A DNA stretch of 35,370 bases from Desulfatibacillum sp. (GCA_016342355.1 JAEINP010000049.1:1-35370); one strand, 5' to 3'; numbered from the stretch's first letter, positions 16,277-25,385 are shown. Notes: generated from the sequence alone by a model not told the origin. Numbers and translations are program-made.

Positions 16277-17248
16277 ATGAAAAAGTGGAAATGCCTTGTT
16301 TGCGGATATATTCACGAGGGCGATGAACCGCCTGAAGTCTGCCCGGTTTGCGGTGCTGACCAAAGCCAGTTCGAGGAAGTCATGGAAGAGGACGCTCCTG
16401 CGGACGAGGTGAAAACGGAACAGGTTCCGGAGGAAGACGCCCCTGAGGAGGAAATGGCCGCAGAGGAAGTCTCTGTGGAAGAGGTTATCCCTGAGGAAAC
16501 CCAGGAGGAAGAGGTCGTTGCCGAAGAAGCCCAGGCGGAAGAGGTGGGGGCCGAAGAGATTTCTGCGGAAGAAACACCTGTGAAAAAGTGGCGGTGCACG
16601 GTTTGCAATTACATCCACGAAGGCCCCGAACCTCCGGACGTCTGCCCGGTGTGTGGTGCGGACAAGAGCAAATTCGTAGAGGTTAAGGAAGGGGATGAGC
16701 CTGTTCTCGCCGGGAAAAAGCCTGCTGACAAGCCCCAGGCCACTTACAAGGTGGAGGATCCCCCGCCCGGAACCGGTGCTCCCATTCCCGAGCCTTTGGG
16801 CTTTATGGAAAAATATGATCCCTGGCTTTCCCTTTTGACTCAGCATCATGCCCATCCCATTGCCGTGCATACACCCAATGGAGTGGTTCCCCTGGCCGTG
16901 GCTTTTATGGTGCTATCCATGCTTTTTCAATCCACCACCCTGGCCCAGGTATATTTTTATAATATGGTGGCCGTGTTGCTGATCATGCCTTTGGTTCTGT
17001 TCACCGGATATGTGGATTGGAAAAGGGTGTACCAGGGAAATATGACCCCTGTGTTTTCTTCCAAGATGGTTTGCGGGGGCATTGTCACGGCGATTGCCTT
17101 TATTGCAGTGGTCTGGAAGCTGTTTCAGCCGGAGATTCTTGTTCCTGGCGCCTCGGGCCGCTGGTTTTTTGTACTCCTTAACTTCATTATGGTGGGGGCT
17201 GCGGGATATGCCGGATTCCAGGGGGGCAAGCTGGTTTTCAATAAATAG
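16277..17248 (+). CDS. Membrane protein with two rubredoxin-like knuckles, acidic linker and DUF2231-like domain
   Basis: A 323-residue protein. Rubredoxin-like iron/zinc knuckle 1 has C6, C9, C22, C25 ([10 protein letters not shown] and CPVCGADQS). Knuckle 2 has C107, C110, C123, C126. The two copies, about 34 residues each, are nearly identical. Between them residues 36-101 are a Glu-rich low-complexity linker. After a Pro/Gly-rich hinge comes a four-helix membrane domain (about 202-316) starting [20 protein letters not shown], which resembles the DUF2231 family. Knuckles of this kind terminate rubrerythrins and carry electrons. Membrane placement suggests electron transfer between a cytoplasmic redox partner and the membrane (inference). 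GGAGG at 16266-16270 is 6 bases before the ATG at 16277, preferred over a TTG one codon earlier. Confidence 0.88.
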   Translation: MKKWKCLVCGYIHEGDEPPEVCPVCGADQSQFEEVMEEDAPADEVKTEQVPEEDAPEEEMAAEEVSVEEVIPEETQEEEVVAEEAQAEEVGAEEISAEETPVKKWRCTVCNYIHEGPEPPDVCPVCGADKSKFVEVKEGDEPVLAGKKPADKPQATYKVEDPPPGTGAPIPEPLGFMEKYDPWLSLLTQHHAHPIAVHTPNGVVPLAVAFMVLSMLFQSTTLAQVYFYNMVAVLLIMPLVLFTGYVDWKRVYQGNMTPVFSSKMVCGGIVTAIAFIAVVWKLFQPEILVPGASGRWFFVLLNFIMVGAAGYAGFQGGKLVFNK

Positions 17249-18242
17249 TTGCAGGGCCAATACCGGAAAAATTTTGCTGGCAGTGTGTTTATTGGTGTTT
17301 GCGGGAGCCCTTGGGGCTCCCGCCACCCATGCCAGGGAAGTGAGGCTTATCCCCCAATGGGTGCCTCAGGCCCAGTTTGCCGGGTATTATATGGGCCTGG
17401 AAAAGGGCTTTTATAAAAAGCGGGACATTGACCTCACCATTATTGCAGGCGGCCCGTTAAAACAGTCTTCCGAGTATCTGGCTTCGGGCAAGGCGGAGTT
17501 CGCCACCTTGTGGCTGGCCTCGGGCATCCAGATGCGGGACCATGCCGTGCCCGTGGTGAACATCGCCCAGATGGTCCGGCGCAGCGCCCTTATGCTGGTG
17601 GCGAAAAAAAGCACGGGTATCCGCACTCCCCAGGACTTGAACGGAAAAAAGGTCGGGCTGTGGGAGCCTGTATTTCAGATTCAGCCCACGGCGTTCATCG
17701 AAAAATACGGCCTGGACGTGACCATCGTCCGCCAATCCTATTCCGTGAACCTCTTTTTGCGGGGGGGCGTGGATGTGGCTTCGGCCATGTGGTACAACGA
17801 ATATCACACCATCCTCAACGCAGGTTTAGACCCCGACGATCTGGTCACTTTTTTCTTCCACGAGCACGGCCTGAATTTTCCTGAAGACGGCATCTATGTG
17901 CTGGAGGATACCTTCAACCAGGACCCTGAAATGTGCCAGGCCTTTGTGGCGGCTTCCATAGAGGGATGGCGGTATGCCTTCGCCCATCCCGAGGAAACCA
18001 TAGACCTGGTGATGAAAAACCTTAAGGCGGAGCACATTCCCGCCACCAGGGTGCATCAGAAGTGGATGTTGGAGCGGATGCAGGACTTGATGTATCCTGC
18101 GGGAGAGGTTTTCACCCCCGGAGAGTTGAAATATGAGGATTATGCCAGGGTGGCATATGCCCTCCAGGATTTCGGCCTGATCAACTCGGTCCCGGACTAC
18201 AACACTTTTTACCGGAAATGCTACGATGATACTCAAAAATAG
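17208..18242 (+). CDS. NMT1/THI5-like periplasmic substrate-binding protein
   Basis: A 344-residue exported protein. A hydrophobic signal core ([17 protein letters not shown], residues 21-37) leads to a likely cleavage after A42 (PATHA-R). The mature part starts [38 protein letters not shown], diagnostic of the NMT1/THI5-like (taurine/thiamine-precursor binding) family, with later [12 protein letters not shown] and [12 protein letters not shown]. No ABC permease or ATPase is adjacent. Instead its 3' end overlaps by 17 bases a gene for a transmembrane SpoIIE phosphatase. It may therefore be the ligand-binding partner of that sensor, as with periplasmic-binding-protein-assisted chemoreceptors (inference). 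The start is uncertain: ATG 17208 overlaps the preceding gene by 41 bases, and a TTG near 17272 would give a shorter signal peptide. Confidence 0.85.
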   Translation: MPDSRGASWFSINSCRANTGKILLAVCLLVFAGALGAPATHAREVRLIPQWVPQAQFAGYYMGLEKGFYKKRDIDLTIIAGGPLKQSSEYLASGKAEFATLWLASGIQMRDHAVPVVNIAQMVRRSALMLVAKKSTGIRTPQDLNGKKVGLWEPVFQIQPTAFIEKYGLDVTIVRQSYSVNLFLRGGVDVASAMWYNEYHTILNAGLDPDDLVTFFFHEHGLNFPEDGIYVLEDTFNQDPEMCQAFVAASIEGWRYAFAHPEETIDLVMKNLKAEHIPATRVHQKWMLERMQDLMYPAGEVFTPGELKYEDYARVAYALQDFGLINSVPDYNTFYRKCYDDTQK

Positions 18243-20151
18243 GGGCATAGCCTTTAAGCTCAATCTGCTCATCCTCACGAGTGTGACCCTTATCTTTGCG
18301 GCCATATTCACCTACACCTATCTTTTCACCCGGGATATGTTGGTTCAGGAGATTGAGCAGGGCGCCTTTAATCTGGCCAGAGCCACAGCAAAGGAGATTG
18401 ATTCTGTCCTGCTGGCGGTGGAGAGGACTCCGGAAAACGTGGCCATCGCCATGGAGCAGTTCCGGCCCCAAAGCACTGATTTTACAGGCCTCATCGAGTC
18501 CTCTATTCAGCATAGCGAGGAGATCTACGGGGCCACCGTGGCCTTTGAGCCCTATGAATACAGCCCCACCATACGTTTTTTTGCCCCCTATTATTACAAG
18601 GGAAAGGAGGGGATGGACTTCACCTACATCCCCTACGACTATATCTACGAGGATTGGTACCAGATTCCCAAGGAACTGGATCGCCCTGTCTGGAGTGAGC
18701 CTTATTTTGACGAGGGCGCAGGCAACATTCTCATGTCCACCTATTCGGTTCCTTTTTATGATCTGGAGGGGCCTGAAAAGATCCTGGTGGGCATCACCAC
18801 CGCCGACATCTCCCTGGCTTGGCTTCAAAACATTGTCCAGGCCATCAAAATTGGCAAGACAGGGTACGGATTCCTCATTACAAAAAACGGAACCTTTGTG
18901 ACCCATCCCAACTCCCGGCTCATCATGAACGAAACCATTTTCAGCCTTGCGGAAGCCAGACAGGATGCGCGTCTGCGGGAAATCGGCCAAAGCATGGTCC
19001 GGGGGGAAACCGGTTTTGTGTCCATGAACTGCGAGTTCACCGGACAGCCCTGCTGGATGGTCTATGCGCCCCTGTCGTCCAATGAATGGTCCCTGGGGGT
19101 TATGTTTCCCAAACAGGAACTCATGGCAGGAGTGTTCCGGTTAAACAAGATCGTCCTGGCCTTGGGCATCGTCGGTTTTTTTGTGATCATGATTCTGATT
19201 ATGGCCATTTCAGGCACCATCACCCGCCCCCTGCGGGCCCTCACCCGCGTGGCCGAAGACGTGGCCACCGGTAATCTGGACGCGGAAATGCCCAAGATCA
19301 AGTCCCGGGACGAGGTCGCCAGACTGGCGGGTTCCCTTGAATACATGAAGACCTCCCTGAAGGACTACATCCGGGACCTTACGGAACTTACCGCTGCCAA
19401 GGAGAGAATCGAAAGCGAACTGCAGATCGCCCGGGATATCCAGATGGGTATCCTGCCCAAGGTTTTTCCACCCTTTCCCGACCGGGATGATTTTGATCTT
19501 TACGCCGAGGTGGAGCCCGCCAAGGAAGTGGGCGGGGATTTGTACGATTTCTTCTTCCTTGACAACGAACACCTGTGCGTCACCTTGGGGGATGTTTCGG
19601 GCAAGGGCGTGCCCGCGGCCCTGTTCATGACTATCACCCAAACCCTTGTCAAAACACGGGCCACTCAGGGGCTTTCCGCTGCAGAGGTCATCGAATGGGT
19701 TAACCGGGACCTATCCCAGGAAAACCCCTCCTTCATGTTCGTGACCATGTTTTTCGGCATATTCAACCTCAATACCGGCGTCATGGATTATGTCATGGCC
19801 GGGCATAACCCGCCCTATATTGTGCGGGCCAACGGCGATCTGGAAATTGTGGAGTCCACCAAGGGCATGGCCCTGGGCATCCGGGAGGAAGCACGGTACG
19901 AGTCCGCCAAGCTCACTCTCCAAAAAGACGACATGCTGTTTTTGTTTACCGACGGCGTGACCGAGGCCATGAATCCGAAAAACGACCTGTTTTCCGAGGA
20001 ACGGCTGGAGGATCTTCTTAGGGTGATTGGCCGCAAGCCCATCAAGGAAGTCATCGCCCGGGTCATGGCCCAGGTGCACCACTTTGCAGACACGGCGCCC
20101 CAGGCCGATGACATCACCATGCTGGCCCTCAAACACAAAGGCAACGATTAA
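18226..20151 (+). CDS. Transmembrane dCache-HAMP-SpoIIE (PP2C-type) serine phosphatase
   Basis: A 641-residue inner-membrane signalling protein. TM1 is at about 12-34. An extracytoplasmic double-Cache sensor spans about 35-305 (WYQIPKELDRPVWSEPYFD, then KIGKTGYGFLITKNGTFVTHP). TM2 is at about 308-330 and HAMP at 331-385. A coiled-coil signalling helix carries the RsbU-like ELQIARDIQMGILPK (398-412). The SpoIIE phosphatase has metal ligands D438 (EVGGDLYD), D456 (GDVSGKG), D576 (FTDGVTEA) and D628/D629 (DDITML), plus AGHNPP (525-530). Family members dephosphorylate anti-sigma-factor antagonists (RsbV/SpoIIAA type). No such antagonist or anti-sigma kinase is in the window. The overlap with the binding-protein gene suggests the two act together. 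Confidence 0.93.
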   Translation: MILKNRGIAFKLNLLILTSVTLIFAAIFTYTYLFTRDMLVQEIEQGAFNLARATAKEIDSVLLAVERTPENVAIAMEQFRPQSTDFTGLIESSIQHSEEIYGATVAFEPYEYSPTIRFFAPYYYKGKEGMDFTYIPYDYIYEDWYQIPKELDRPVWSEPYFDEGAGNILMSTYSVPFYDLEGPEKILVGITTADISLAWLQNIVQAIKIGKTGYGFLITKNGTFVTHPNSRLIMNETIFSLAEARQDARLREIGQSMVRGETGFVSMNCEFTGQPCWMVYAPLSSNEWSLGVMFPKQELMAGVFRLNKIVLALGIVGFFVIMILIMAISGTITRPLRALTRVAEDVATGNLDAEMPKIKSRDEVARLAGSLEYMKTSLKDYIRDLTELTAAKERIESELQIARDIQMGILPKVFPPFPDRDDFDLYAEVEPAKEVGGDLYDFFFLDNEHLCVTLGDVSGKGVPAALFMTITQTLVKTRATQGLSAAEVIEWVNRDLSQENPSFMFVTMFFGIFNLNTGVMDYVMAGHNPPYIVRANGDLEIVESTKGMALGIREEARYESAKLTLQKDDMLFLFTDGVTEAMNPKNDLFSEERLEDLLRVIGRKPIKEVIARVMAQVHHFADTAPQADDITMLALKHKGND

Positions 20152-20268
20152 ATAATGGATCAGTGGAGGAGAAGTCTTTGATGAAGATATAAAGATGGAA
20201 GTCTTGTCAGTATGAAATATACTCGGCAGGAAGGCGGACAAGTCCTTTTCCTGCCCATTGATTTTTAG

Positions 20269-20300
20269 GGCGGCCAGGGAATTTGACCCTGGCCGCCTTT
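20269..20300 (+). terminator. Strong hairpin terminator between convergent genes
   Basis: An 11-bp perfect stem GGCGGCCAGGG (20269-20279) / CCCTGGCCGCC (20287-20297) with a 7-base loop is followed by TTTGCTATCTT. It ends the phosphatase transcript. The converging acyl-CoA synthetase ends at 20358; on that strand no U-tract follows the stem. Confidence 0.75.
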
Positions 20301-20357
20301 GCTATCTTGTCTGTTAATCCGTTTCAATTTTTTGATCCGGCTTTGTCTCTACCGCGC

Positions 20358-21989
20358 TTATTTCTTGCCCCATTCCTGGTTGCGGAGCTGGACCCGGCGG
20401 ATTTTACCGCTTACGGTCTTGGGCAGGGTTTCCACGAATTCGATCTTCCGGGGATATTTATAAGGCGCAGTCACATTTTTCACATGCTCCTGGAGTTCCC
20501 TGGCCAATGCGTCGCTGGCCGTATATTTCCCGGCTAAAACCACGAATGCCTTGACCACCTCACCTCGGGTTTCGTCCGGGCTGGACACCACGGCGGATTC
20601 GGCCACTGCAGGATGTTCGATGAGGGCGCTTTCCACTTCAAAGGGGCCGATACGGTATCCTGAGGTGAGGATCACGTCGTCGGCCCGGCCCACGAACCAG
20701 AAGTATCCGTCTTCGTCCACATAGGCCCTGTCGCCGGTGAGGTAATAGTCGCCCCGGTATGCGGCGGCGGTGCGGTCGGGCTCTTTCCAGTATTCCTTGA
20801 ACAGGCCCACGGGCCGGTGGGGCTTGACCCTGACGGCAATGTCCCCTTCGGTATTGGGGGGCAGGATATTGCAGTTCTCGTCAATGACCTTGAGATCAAT
20901 CCCCGGGGTGGGCTTGCCCATGGACCCGAACCGTGGCTCGATACAGGGAAAACTCCCGGCCAGAAGTACGGTTTCTGTCTGGCCGTATCCGTCGCGGATG
21001 GTGCAGCCTGTGGCCTTTTTCCAGACTTCAATGATTTCGGGGTTCAAGGGTTCGCCCGCGCCCACGCAATGCCTGAGGGTGGGGAATTTGAACTTGCCCA
21101 GATCCTGGAGCACCAGCATACGATAGATGGTGGGCGCGCCGCACATGGTGGTGATAGGGTACTGGGCCAAAAGCTCCAGGGTCTTGATGGGATCGAACCG
21201 GTCCGTATGATGGATGAACTGGGCCGCGCCCATGTTCCAGGGGCCGAAATAACTGCTCCAGGCGGCCTTGGCCCAGCCTGTGTCGCTTACGTTCCAGTGC
21301 ATGTCCCCGGGTTTGAGGTCAAGCCAGTATTTGCCGGTAACCTGATGCCCGATGGGATAGGACGCATGGGTGTGGAGGGCCATTTTGGGAAAGCCCACCG
21401 TGCCGGATGTAAAATACACCAGGCAGTTGTCTGCGCTTTTGGTCTTTGCGGTTTCAAAGGCCTCGGATTCCGCTTCCACGGCTTCGGTGTAAAATGTCCA
21501 GCCTTCCTTGGCCTGGGTGATGATGATTTTAGACGTAACCGAGGGGCAGTCTTCCGCCACCTTATCAAACTTGGCGGCAAGTTCGGGATTGGTGATGATG
21601 CAGGTTGCTCCGGCCTTGTTAGCCCTGAATTCCAGGTCCTTGGAGGTAAGCTGGGTGGTGCCCGGAGCAATGAGAGCGCCCATGCGGATGCAGGCTGTAA
21701 AGATTTCCCACCATTCGATGTTCCGGGGCAGGACGACCATGACCACGTCCCCCTGGCCCACGCCCAGGCGGGTGAACAGGTTGGCCAGCTTTTTGGAAGC
21801 GGCGCTCAGTTGGGCGAATGTTTTCCGTACTTCGTTTCCGTCATCGTCCACCCACAGCATGGCGAGTTTGTCCGGGTCTTGCGCCCACCTGTCTATGACA
21901 TCCCCGGCAAAATTGAAATATTCCGGAACGTTCCAAGCAAATGCGTCATACTCTTTCTGGTAGTCGGTCATGTTGGGAGTTGTGCCCAT
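20358..21989 (-). CDS. Acyl-CoA synthetase, medium-chain (MACS/ACSM) type
   Basis: A 543-residue ANL-superfamily enzyme that activates a carboxylic acid with ATP to an acyl-AMP and then the CoA thioester. It has the adenylate loop YFTSGTVGFPKMALHTH (192-208), GYGQTET (334-340), TGD (418-420), the hinge GRADDVILTSGYRIGPFEVE (434-453) and catalytic K529 in TVSGKIRR. HWNVSDTGWAKAAWSSYFGPW (231-251) is typical of the ACSM/medium-chain group rather than acetyl-CoA synthetase. The acid may be a medium-chain fatty or aromatic acid. I chose the ATG at 21989 with an upstream AGGAGG and 9-base spacer; a longer frame to 22088 would add 33 basic residues without a site. It is monocistronic and convergent with the phosphatase gene. 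Confidence 0.92.
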   Translation of the reverse strand: MGTTPNMTDYQKEYDAFAWNVPEYFNFAGDVIDRWAQDPDKLAMLWVDDDGNEVRKTFAQLSAASKKLANLFTRLGVGQGDVVMVVLPRNIEWWEIFTACIRMGALIAPGTTQLTSKDLEFRANKAGATCIITNPELAAKFDKVAEDCPSVTSKIIITQAKEGWTFYTEAVEAESEAFETAKTKSADNCLVYFTSGTVGFPKMALHTHASYPIGHQVTGKYWLDLKPGDMHWNVSDTGWAKAAWSSYFGPWNMGAAQFIHHTDRFDPIKTLELLAQYPITTMCGAPTIYRMLVLQDLGKFKFPTLRHCVGAGEPLNPEIIEVWKKATGCTIRDGYGQTETVLLAGSFPCIEPRFGSMGKPTPGIDLKVIDENCNILPPNTEGDIAVRVKPHRPVGLFKEYWKEPDRTAAAYRGDYYLTGDRAYVDEDGYFWFVGRADDVILTSGYRIGPFEVESALIEHPAVAESAVVSSPDETRGEVVKAFVVLAGKYTASDALARELQEHVKNVTAPYKYPRKIEFVETLPKTVSGKIRRVQLRNQEWGKK

Positions 21990-22133
21990 AAATAAAAACC
22001 TCCTGGAGAATTTGCGGCCGTAAAAAGGGGCTATGTCCTTGGGGCCGAAAAAAGGAATTGTGTGGTTCGCACTGCTTGGCAGTGGCAAGGTTAATCGGGG
22101 AAATGTTTCAGTAATTGGTTGATTGAATTTATG

Positions 22134-22172
22134 AAAAAAAGCCTTGGCCCAATCGGGCGACAGTGTTGCCCG
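22134..22172 (-). terminator. Possible secondary terminator or leader hairpin between sulfotransferase and synthetase genes
   Basis: Read on the minus strand, an 8-bp stem (CGGGC arms at 22154-22158 and 22168-22172, extended by three pairs) with a 3-base loop is followed, 13 bases later, by a run of seven T (22134-22140). The distance to the T-run is long for an intrinsic terminator. It could also belong to the leader of the synthetase gene. Confidence 0.3.
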
Positions 22173-22237
22173 TAGGAGAATTTTTATATCAAATCACTTG
22201 ACCTCAGGTCTACTGATTAATCCCTATTCATAGATAA

Positions 22238-22276
22238 AAACAGGCGGGATGCCTTCTCAATGTCCGGAGGCATCCC
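22238..22276 (-). terminator. Terminator of the glycan operon, overlapping the last stop codon
   Basis: A 9-bp perfect inverted repeat, GGGATGCCT (22246-22254) and AGGCATCCC (22268-22276), brackets the sulfotransferase stop at 22257. On the minus strand it is followed by GCCTGTTTTTATC. Stem plus T-run fit an intrinsic terminator. Confidence 0.5.
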
Positions 22277-23012
22277 CTAACGTCCGGTATAGCTTCAAAA
22301 GGCTTTGAGGGGGATCTGCTTGCAACAGATCCCCCATGCTTGAATGATGACTGATAAGGCGGGGTTGCACGGAAGAGGCGGCGGCTTTAATGGCCGTGTC
22401 GTCAGCGGAAATGCCCATGGTTTTTGCGATGCGTCGGAACTGAATCTCCGGATCGCAAACCAGATCATCAAAATCGACCACCGTCAAGGGCGTAGGGGAA
22501 ATGTCCCCTAAAACCTGGCTGTAATGAAGCTCCCACAGGGTGAAGCTTTTTTGAAGGGAAAACCCGTTGCGGTGCTTGAGGGATTGGGCCACATCCAGGG
22601 GATTGCGGACCATGAGCACTGCGTTCAACAGCGTATTCTGCCTTGCCACGGCCCGGCTCCATAAAGGCAGGAGCAAACAGGCCCGGGGGTCCTTAAAGGC
22701 CCATAAGGATTGGTGCTTGAAAATGAAATCCAGCATTTGTTCGAGTTGTATTTGATATGTCGCTGCCTGGGGCAGGGCGTCCCAAATAGGCAAAGCTGCT
22801 GTATCGTGCCAGGTCCGGCCCATGGCGTGCAATATCTTGTCGTGGAATTCCATCAGATCCCACCGCTCCCAAAAACCCGCCGGGTTATCGCGGGCCGGTC
22901 CCATAAGGGCGCTTTCCTCCCCCATCCAGGCCCCCAGGAGGTTTATTCCCCGGGCAGCCAGGGAGGTCCCGCTCCGGTGCATGCCCAATATGGCAATGGC
23001 TCTATTCTTCAT
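22257..23012 (-). CDS. Sulfotransferase-family protein
   Basis: A 251-residue protein with the P-loop-like 5'-phosphosulfate loop GMHRSGTSLAA (10-20), a FKDPR motif (106-110) typical of bacterial polysaccharide sulfotransferases, and a 3'-phosphate-binding segment LMVRNPLDVAQSL (R136). It lacks membrane helices or a signal peptide, so it would act in the cytoplasm using PAPS. As the last gene of the glycan operon, overlapping the Wzt-like gene by 4 bases (ATGA), it probably sulfates a sugar or glycolipid made by the locus. Enzymes of this fold also sulfate other small molecules. No PAPS-synthesis gene is nearby. Confidence 0.85.
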   Translation of the reverse strand: MKNRAIAILGMHRSGTSLAARGINLLGAWMGEESALMGPARDNPAGFWERWDLMEFHDKILHAMGRTWHDTAALPIWDALPQAATYQIQLEQMLDFIFKHQSLWAFKDPRACLLLPLWSRAVARQNTLLNAVLMVRNPLDVAQSLKHRNGFSLQKSFTLWELHYSQVLGDISPTPLTVVDFDDLVCDPEIQFRRIAKTMGISADDTAIKAAASSVQPRLISHHSSMGDLLQADPPQSLLKLYRTLGDASGH

Positions 23013-24346
23013 GGTTCGTCTTTATACTCGATGCTGATGCGGGAGGTGTTGTCCAGGTGTACGGAGAAATCCGTCAGCCCGGTAGCCAGCAGGCCCTTTA
23101 CCGGCATGACCCGGAACATGACTGCGTCCACCACCCTGTGCAGGAAGATCGTGGTGTTGTCCTGCAAGCCCTGGACCCCGGCGTTGAAAAAATAAGCGTT
23201 CGGCGTAAGCTGGCATTTGAATGTAAAGCGCAGACGAATCACGGCGCCCTTTTTGACAAGGGGAATGCCGTCATCCAAGCCATGGGAAATGGCGCCGCCC
23301 GCCTCCAATCCGCTTTGGGTTTTGATCATCATGCCAAAACGGACATGTTCCGCATCCCGGTCAAAGGCCACGTCATAGGTGTAAATATAGTCCTGGCCCA
23401 TGATCAGGTCGCTCACGGCTTGGCCTTCCCGGGTGAGTATGCGGGGGTTCAGGATGCGCGTCCCGTAGTGTTCGTAAATGCGAGGCTGGTGGAGGCCTGC
23501 CTGTTCCTCCACCAAAGGGGCGCCATGGGAAGGAACAGGGGCCTTGCCAGTTTTTTGAATATGGTCCAGGATGATTGTTTGGTTTTCATACGAGGCGTTG
23601 GCGAATCGTTCGTATTCGCCCACCACAAAGGCGGGAGCGCCCTGGAGGATTATCCGGCCTCTTTCGATCCACAGGGCAGTGTGGCACAACTCCACAACAT
23701 TTTGCAGGGAATGGGATACCAGGATGACGGTGCCACCGTTCCGGCGGATCTGGTTGATCCGGGCAAAGCATTTTCGGCGAAACGCTTCGTCGCCCACGGC
23801 CAGGGTCTCGTCCACCACCAGGATGTCGGGGTCGGCATGGATGGCCACGGCAAAGGCCAGCCTGACGTACATGCCGCTGGAATAGGTTTTGACAGGCCTG
23901 TGTATGAACTCCCCAATATCCGCAAAACTGAGGATACCCGGTATTTTTTTGTCCATTTCAGCTTTTCTAAAACCCATGAACGCGCCGTTCATATAGGCAT
24001 TTTCCAGGCCCGAAAACTCCGGGTCAAAGCCCGCGCCAAGCTCCAGGAGGGTGGAAACACTCCCCCGCATTTCCACTTCTCCCCGGGTTGGGGTCATAAT
24101 GCCGCAAATGATTTTTAGTAAAGTGGTCTTGCCTGAGCCGTTCCGGCCCACAATGCCCAGAGTAGTGCCTTTGGGGACGTCAAAACTCACATTGTTCAAG
24201 GACCGGAAGGTTTCGCTGAGTCTCAGGGAAGAGGGAAGAAACCGGCGGAAAAAGCCTGGCTTCCCGGGACCCCATACCTTGAAATCCTTGGTGAGTCCAC
24301 GCACGGAAACCGCGGAGACGCATTCTTTGGGAGCATTGTCACGCAT
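23009..24346 (-). CDS. Wzt-like polysaccharide ABC transporter ATPase with C-terminal carbohydrate-binding region
   Basis: A 445-residue protein. The ATPase has Walker A GRNGSGKTT (67-75), the signature TYSSGMYVRLAFAVA (154-168), Walker B ILVVDETLAVGDE (175-187) and switch H212 (LVSHS). The signature and the NNVSFDVPKGTTLGIVGRNGSG lead-in (starting at 51) are those of O-antigen/teichoic-acid exporters (Wzt, TagH). Residues about 290-445 form a beta-rich extension (LIMGQDYIYTYDVAFDRDAEHVRFG...) matching the Wzt C-terminal domain that reads the chain terminus in ABC-dependent O-antigens such as E. coli O8/O9a. The gene overlaps the preceding GT4 gene by 8 bases and the next by 4. The Wzm permease is not in the window. 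Confidence 0.92.
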   Translation of the reverse strand: MRDNAPKECVSAVSVRGLTKDFKVWGPGKPGFFRRFLPSSLRLSETFRSLNNVSFDVPKGTTLGIVGRNGSGKTTLLKIICGIMTPTRGEVEMRGSVSTLLELGAGFDPEFSGLENAYMNGAFMGFRKAEMDKKIPGILSFADIGEFIHRPVKTYSSGMYVRLAFAVAIHADPDILVVDETLAVGDEAFRRKCFARINQIRRNGGTVILVSHSLQNVVELCHTALWIERGRIILQGAPAFVVGEYERFANASYENQTIILDHIQKTGKAPVPSHGAPLVEEQAGLHQPRIYEHYGTRILNPRILTREGQAVSDLIMGQDYIYTYDVAFDRDAEHVRFGMMIKTQSGLEAGGAISHGLDDGIPLVKKGAVIRLRFTFKCQLTPNAYFFNAGVQGLQDNTTIFLHRVVDAVMFRVMPVKGLLATGLTDFSVHLDNTSRISIEYKDEP

Positions 24347-25385
24347 AAAGGCCTTTGTAGACCTCCTTCATGGTTTTGGCTATCTTTTTCCAGTCAAACT
24401 CCAGGGTCTTTTGTCTGGTCGCCTTGGCCATGGAGGCGCATTGATCCGGGTTTTCCTTCAAAGCCATCAAGGCGTCCAGGGCGCGATCCATATTTTTTGG
24501 AGGTATCAACAGGCTGCCCGAAGAATCACAATAATCCCTCACCCCGCCCACATCCGACGCCACCACGGGCAGGCCGCAGGCCATGCCCTCCAAGAGGGCG
24601 TTGCTGGCGGTAAAATCATGAACCGGCATGAACAAGGCGTTGGCGGACTGGTACTGCTCCAGGAGATCTATGTCCGGCAGGTTTGAAAACACCCGGGTGT
24701 CGGGTAGTCTGTCAAACTGCCTGGCTTCATCCCGGGGGAGAACCAGGTTGAACCCAATGCCTGTGTTTTGTTTGGCCGCCCTCTTGATTACTTTGGCGAG
24801 CAGGGGAAAGTCCCGCAGCCAGGCGCCCACCATCAGGACCGTGAAACGCGATTTATGTTCCGTGGTTTCCGGGGCGGGCATAAAATAGTTTGTATCCACC
24901 CCGTGGGGAATCAGTTGCACCTTGCGGTCTCCCAGGATGTCCTGCAAAAAATCCCTTTGGCTGGAAGCGCAGGCAATGACTGCGTCAGCCATTCGCAGGG
25001 ATTTGCTGCTATGAAAAATACTTTTAAAGACCTCCGGGGGCTGGTGCAGGCTCACAACCACCCTGCTGTTTTTATGGCGCGGAAATCGTCCGGCCCAACG
25101 GAAGTCATTCTCGCCATATAGCCAGTGATAAACAGCCCCCTCAAAAGGAAGGCAGGCCATGGCCTGGAACTCCCGGGCAAGTTGTTGGGGCCTCCAATAC
25201 CAGGCATAGGGCGGAGTGTCCAGCAAGGGCGCAATAACAGGGGAGGGGAGGGTTTTTAAAATTCCGGACAATGCCCTGTGGGGCATGGCCGAAAGGTCCC
25301 GGGACCGGATAAATTTCCTTAGCTGGTCGTACCCTGAGCAAGCGGCGTGGTGTTTGATGCGTTCCCCGATATAGACCACCCTCAT
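24339..25385 (-). CDS. Glycosyltransferase family 4 (first of two)
   Basis: A 348-residue GT-B fold enzyme. The C-terminal half shows the GT4 donor-binding pattern: LIPHGVDTNYF (near 163), FTVLMVGAWLRDFPLL, and the E-x7-E region ASNALLEGMACGLPVVASDVGGVRDYC (near 263-289). The N-terminal acceptor domain starts MRVVYIGERIKHHAACSGYDQL. Such enzymes transfer a sugar from a nucleotide sugar at the cytoplasmic face with retention of configuration; sugar and acceptor are unknown. It lies 19 bases after the membrane protein gene and overlaps the ABC gene. Confidence 0.88.
   Translation of the reverse strand: MRVVYIGERIKHHAACSGYDQLRKFIRSRDLSAMPHRALSGILKTLPSPVIAPLLDTPPYAWYWRPQQLAREFQAMACLPFEGAVYHWLYGENDFRWAGRFPRHKNSRVVVSLHQPPEVFKSIFHSSKSLRMADAVIACASSQRDFLQDILGDRKVQLIPHGVDTNYFMPAPETTEHKSRFTVLMVGAWLRDFPLLAKVIKRAAKQNTGIGFNLVLPRDEARQFDRLPDTRVFSNLPDIDLLEQYQSANALFMPVHDFTASNALLEGMACGLPVVASDVGGVRDYCDSSGSLLIPPKNMDRALDALMALKENPDQCASMAKATRQKTLEFDWKKIAKTMKEVYKGLYA

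Noticed and set aside
16093-16326. 77-codon frame overlapping the start of the rubredoxin-like gene
   Set aside because: It runs out of frame into a gene with clear cysteine motifs and a better ribosome binding site.
20817-21995. Plus-strand open frame of 392 codons
   Set aside because: It lies fully antisense to the acyl-CoA synthetase, whose motifs are intact. The translation is Gly/His/Pro-rich with no domain: a mirror frame of GC-rich codons.
23057-24118. Plus-strand open frame of 353 codons
   Set aside because: Antisense to the Wzt-like ATPase, which has complete Walker and signature motifs.
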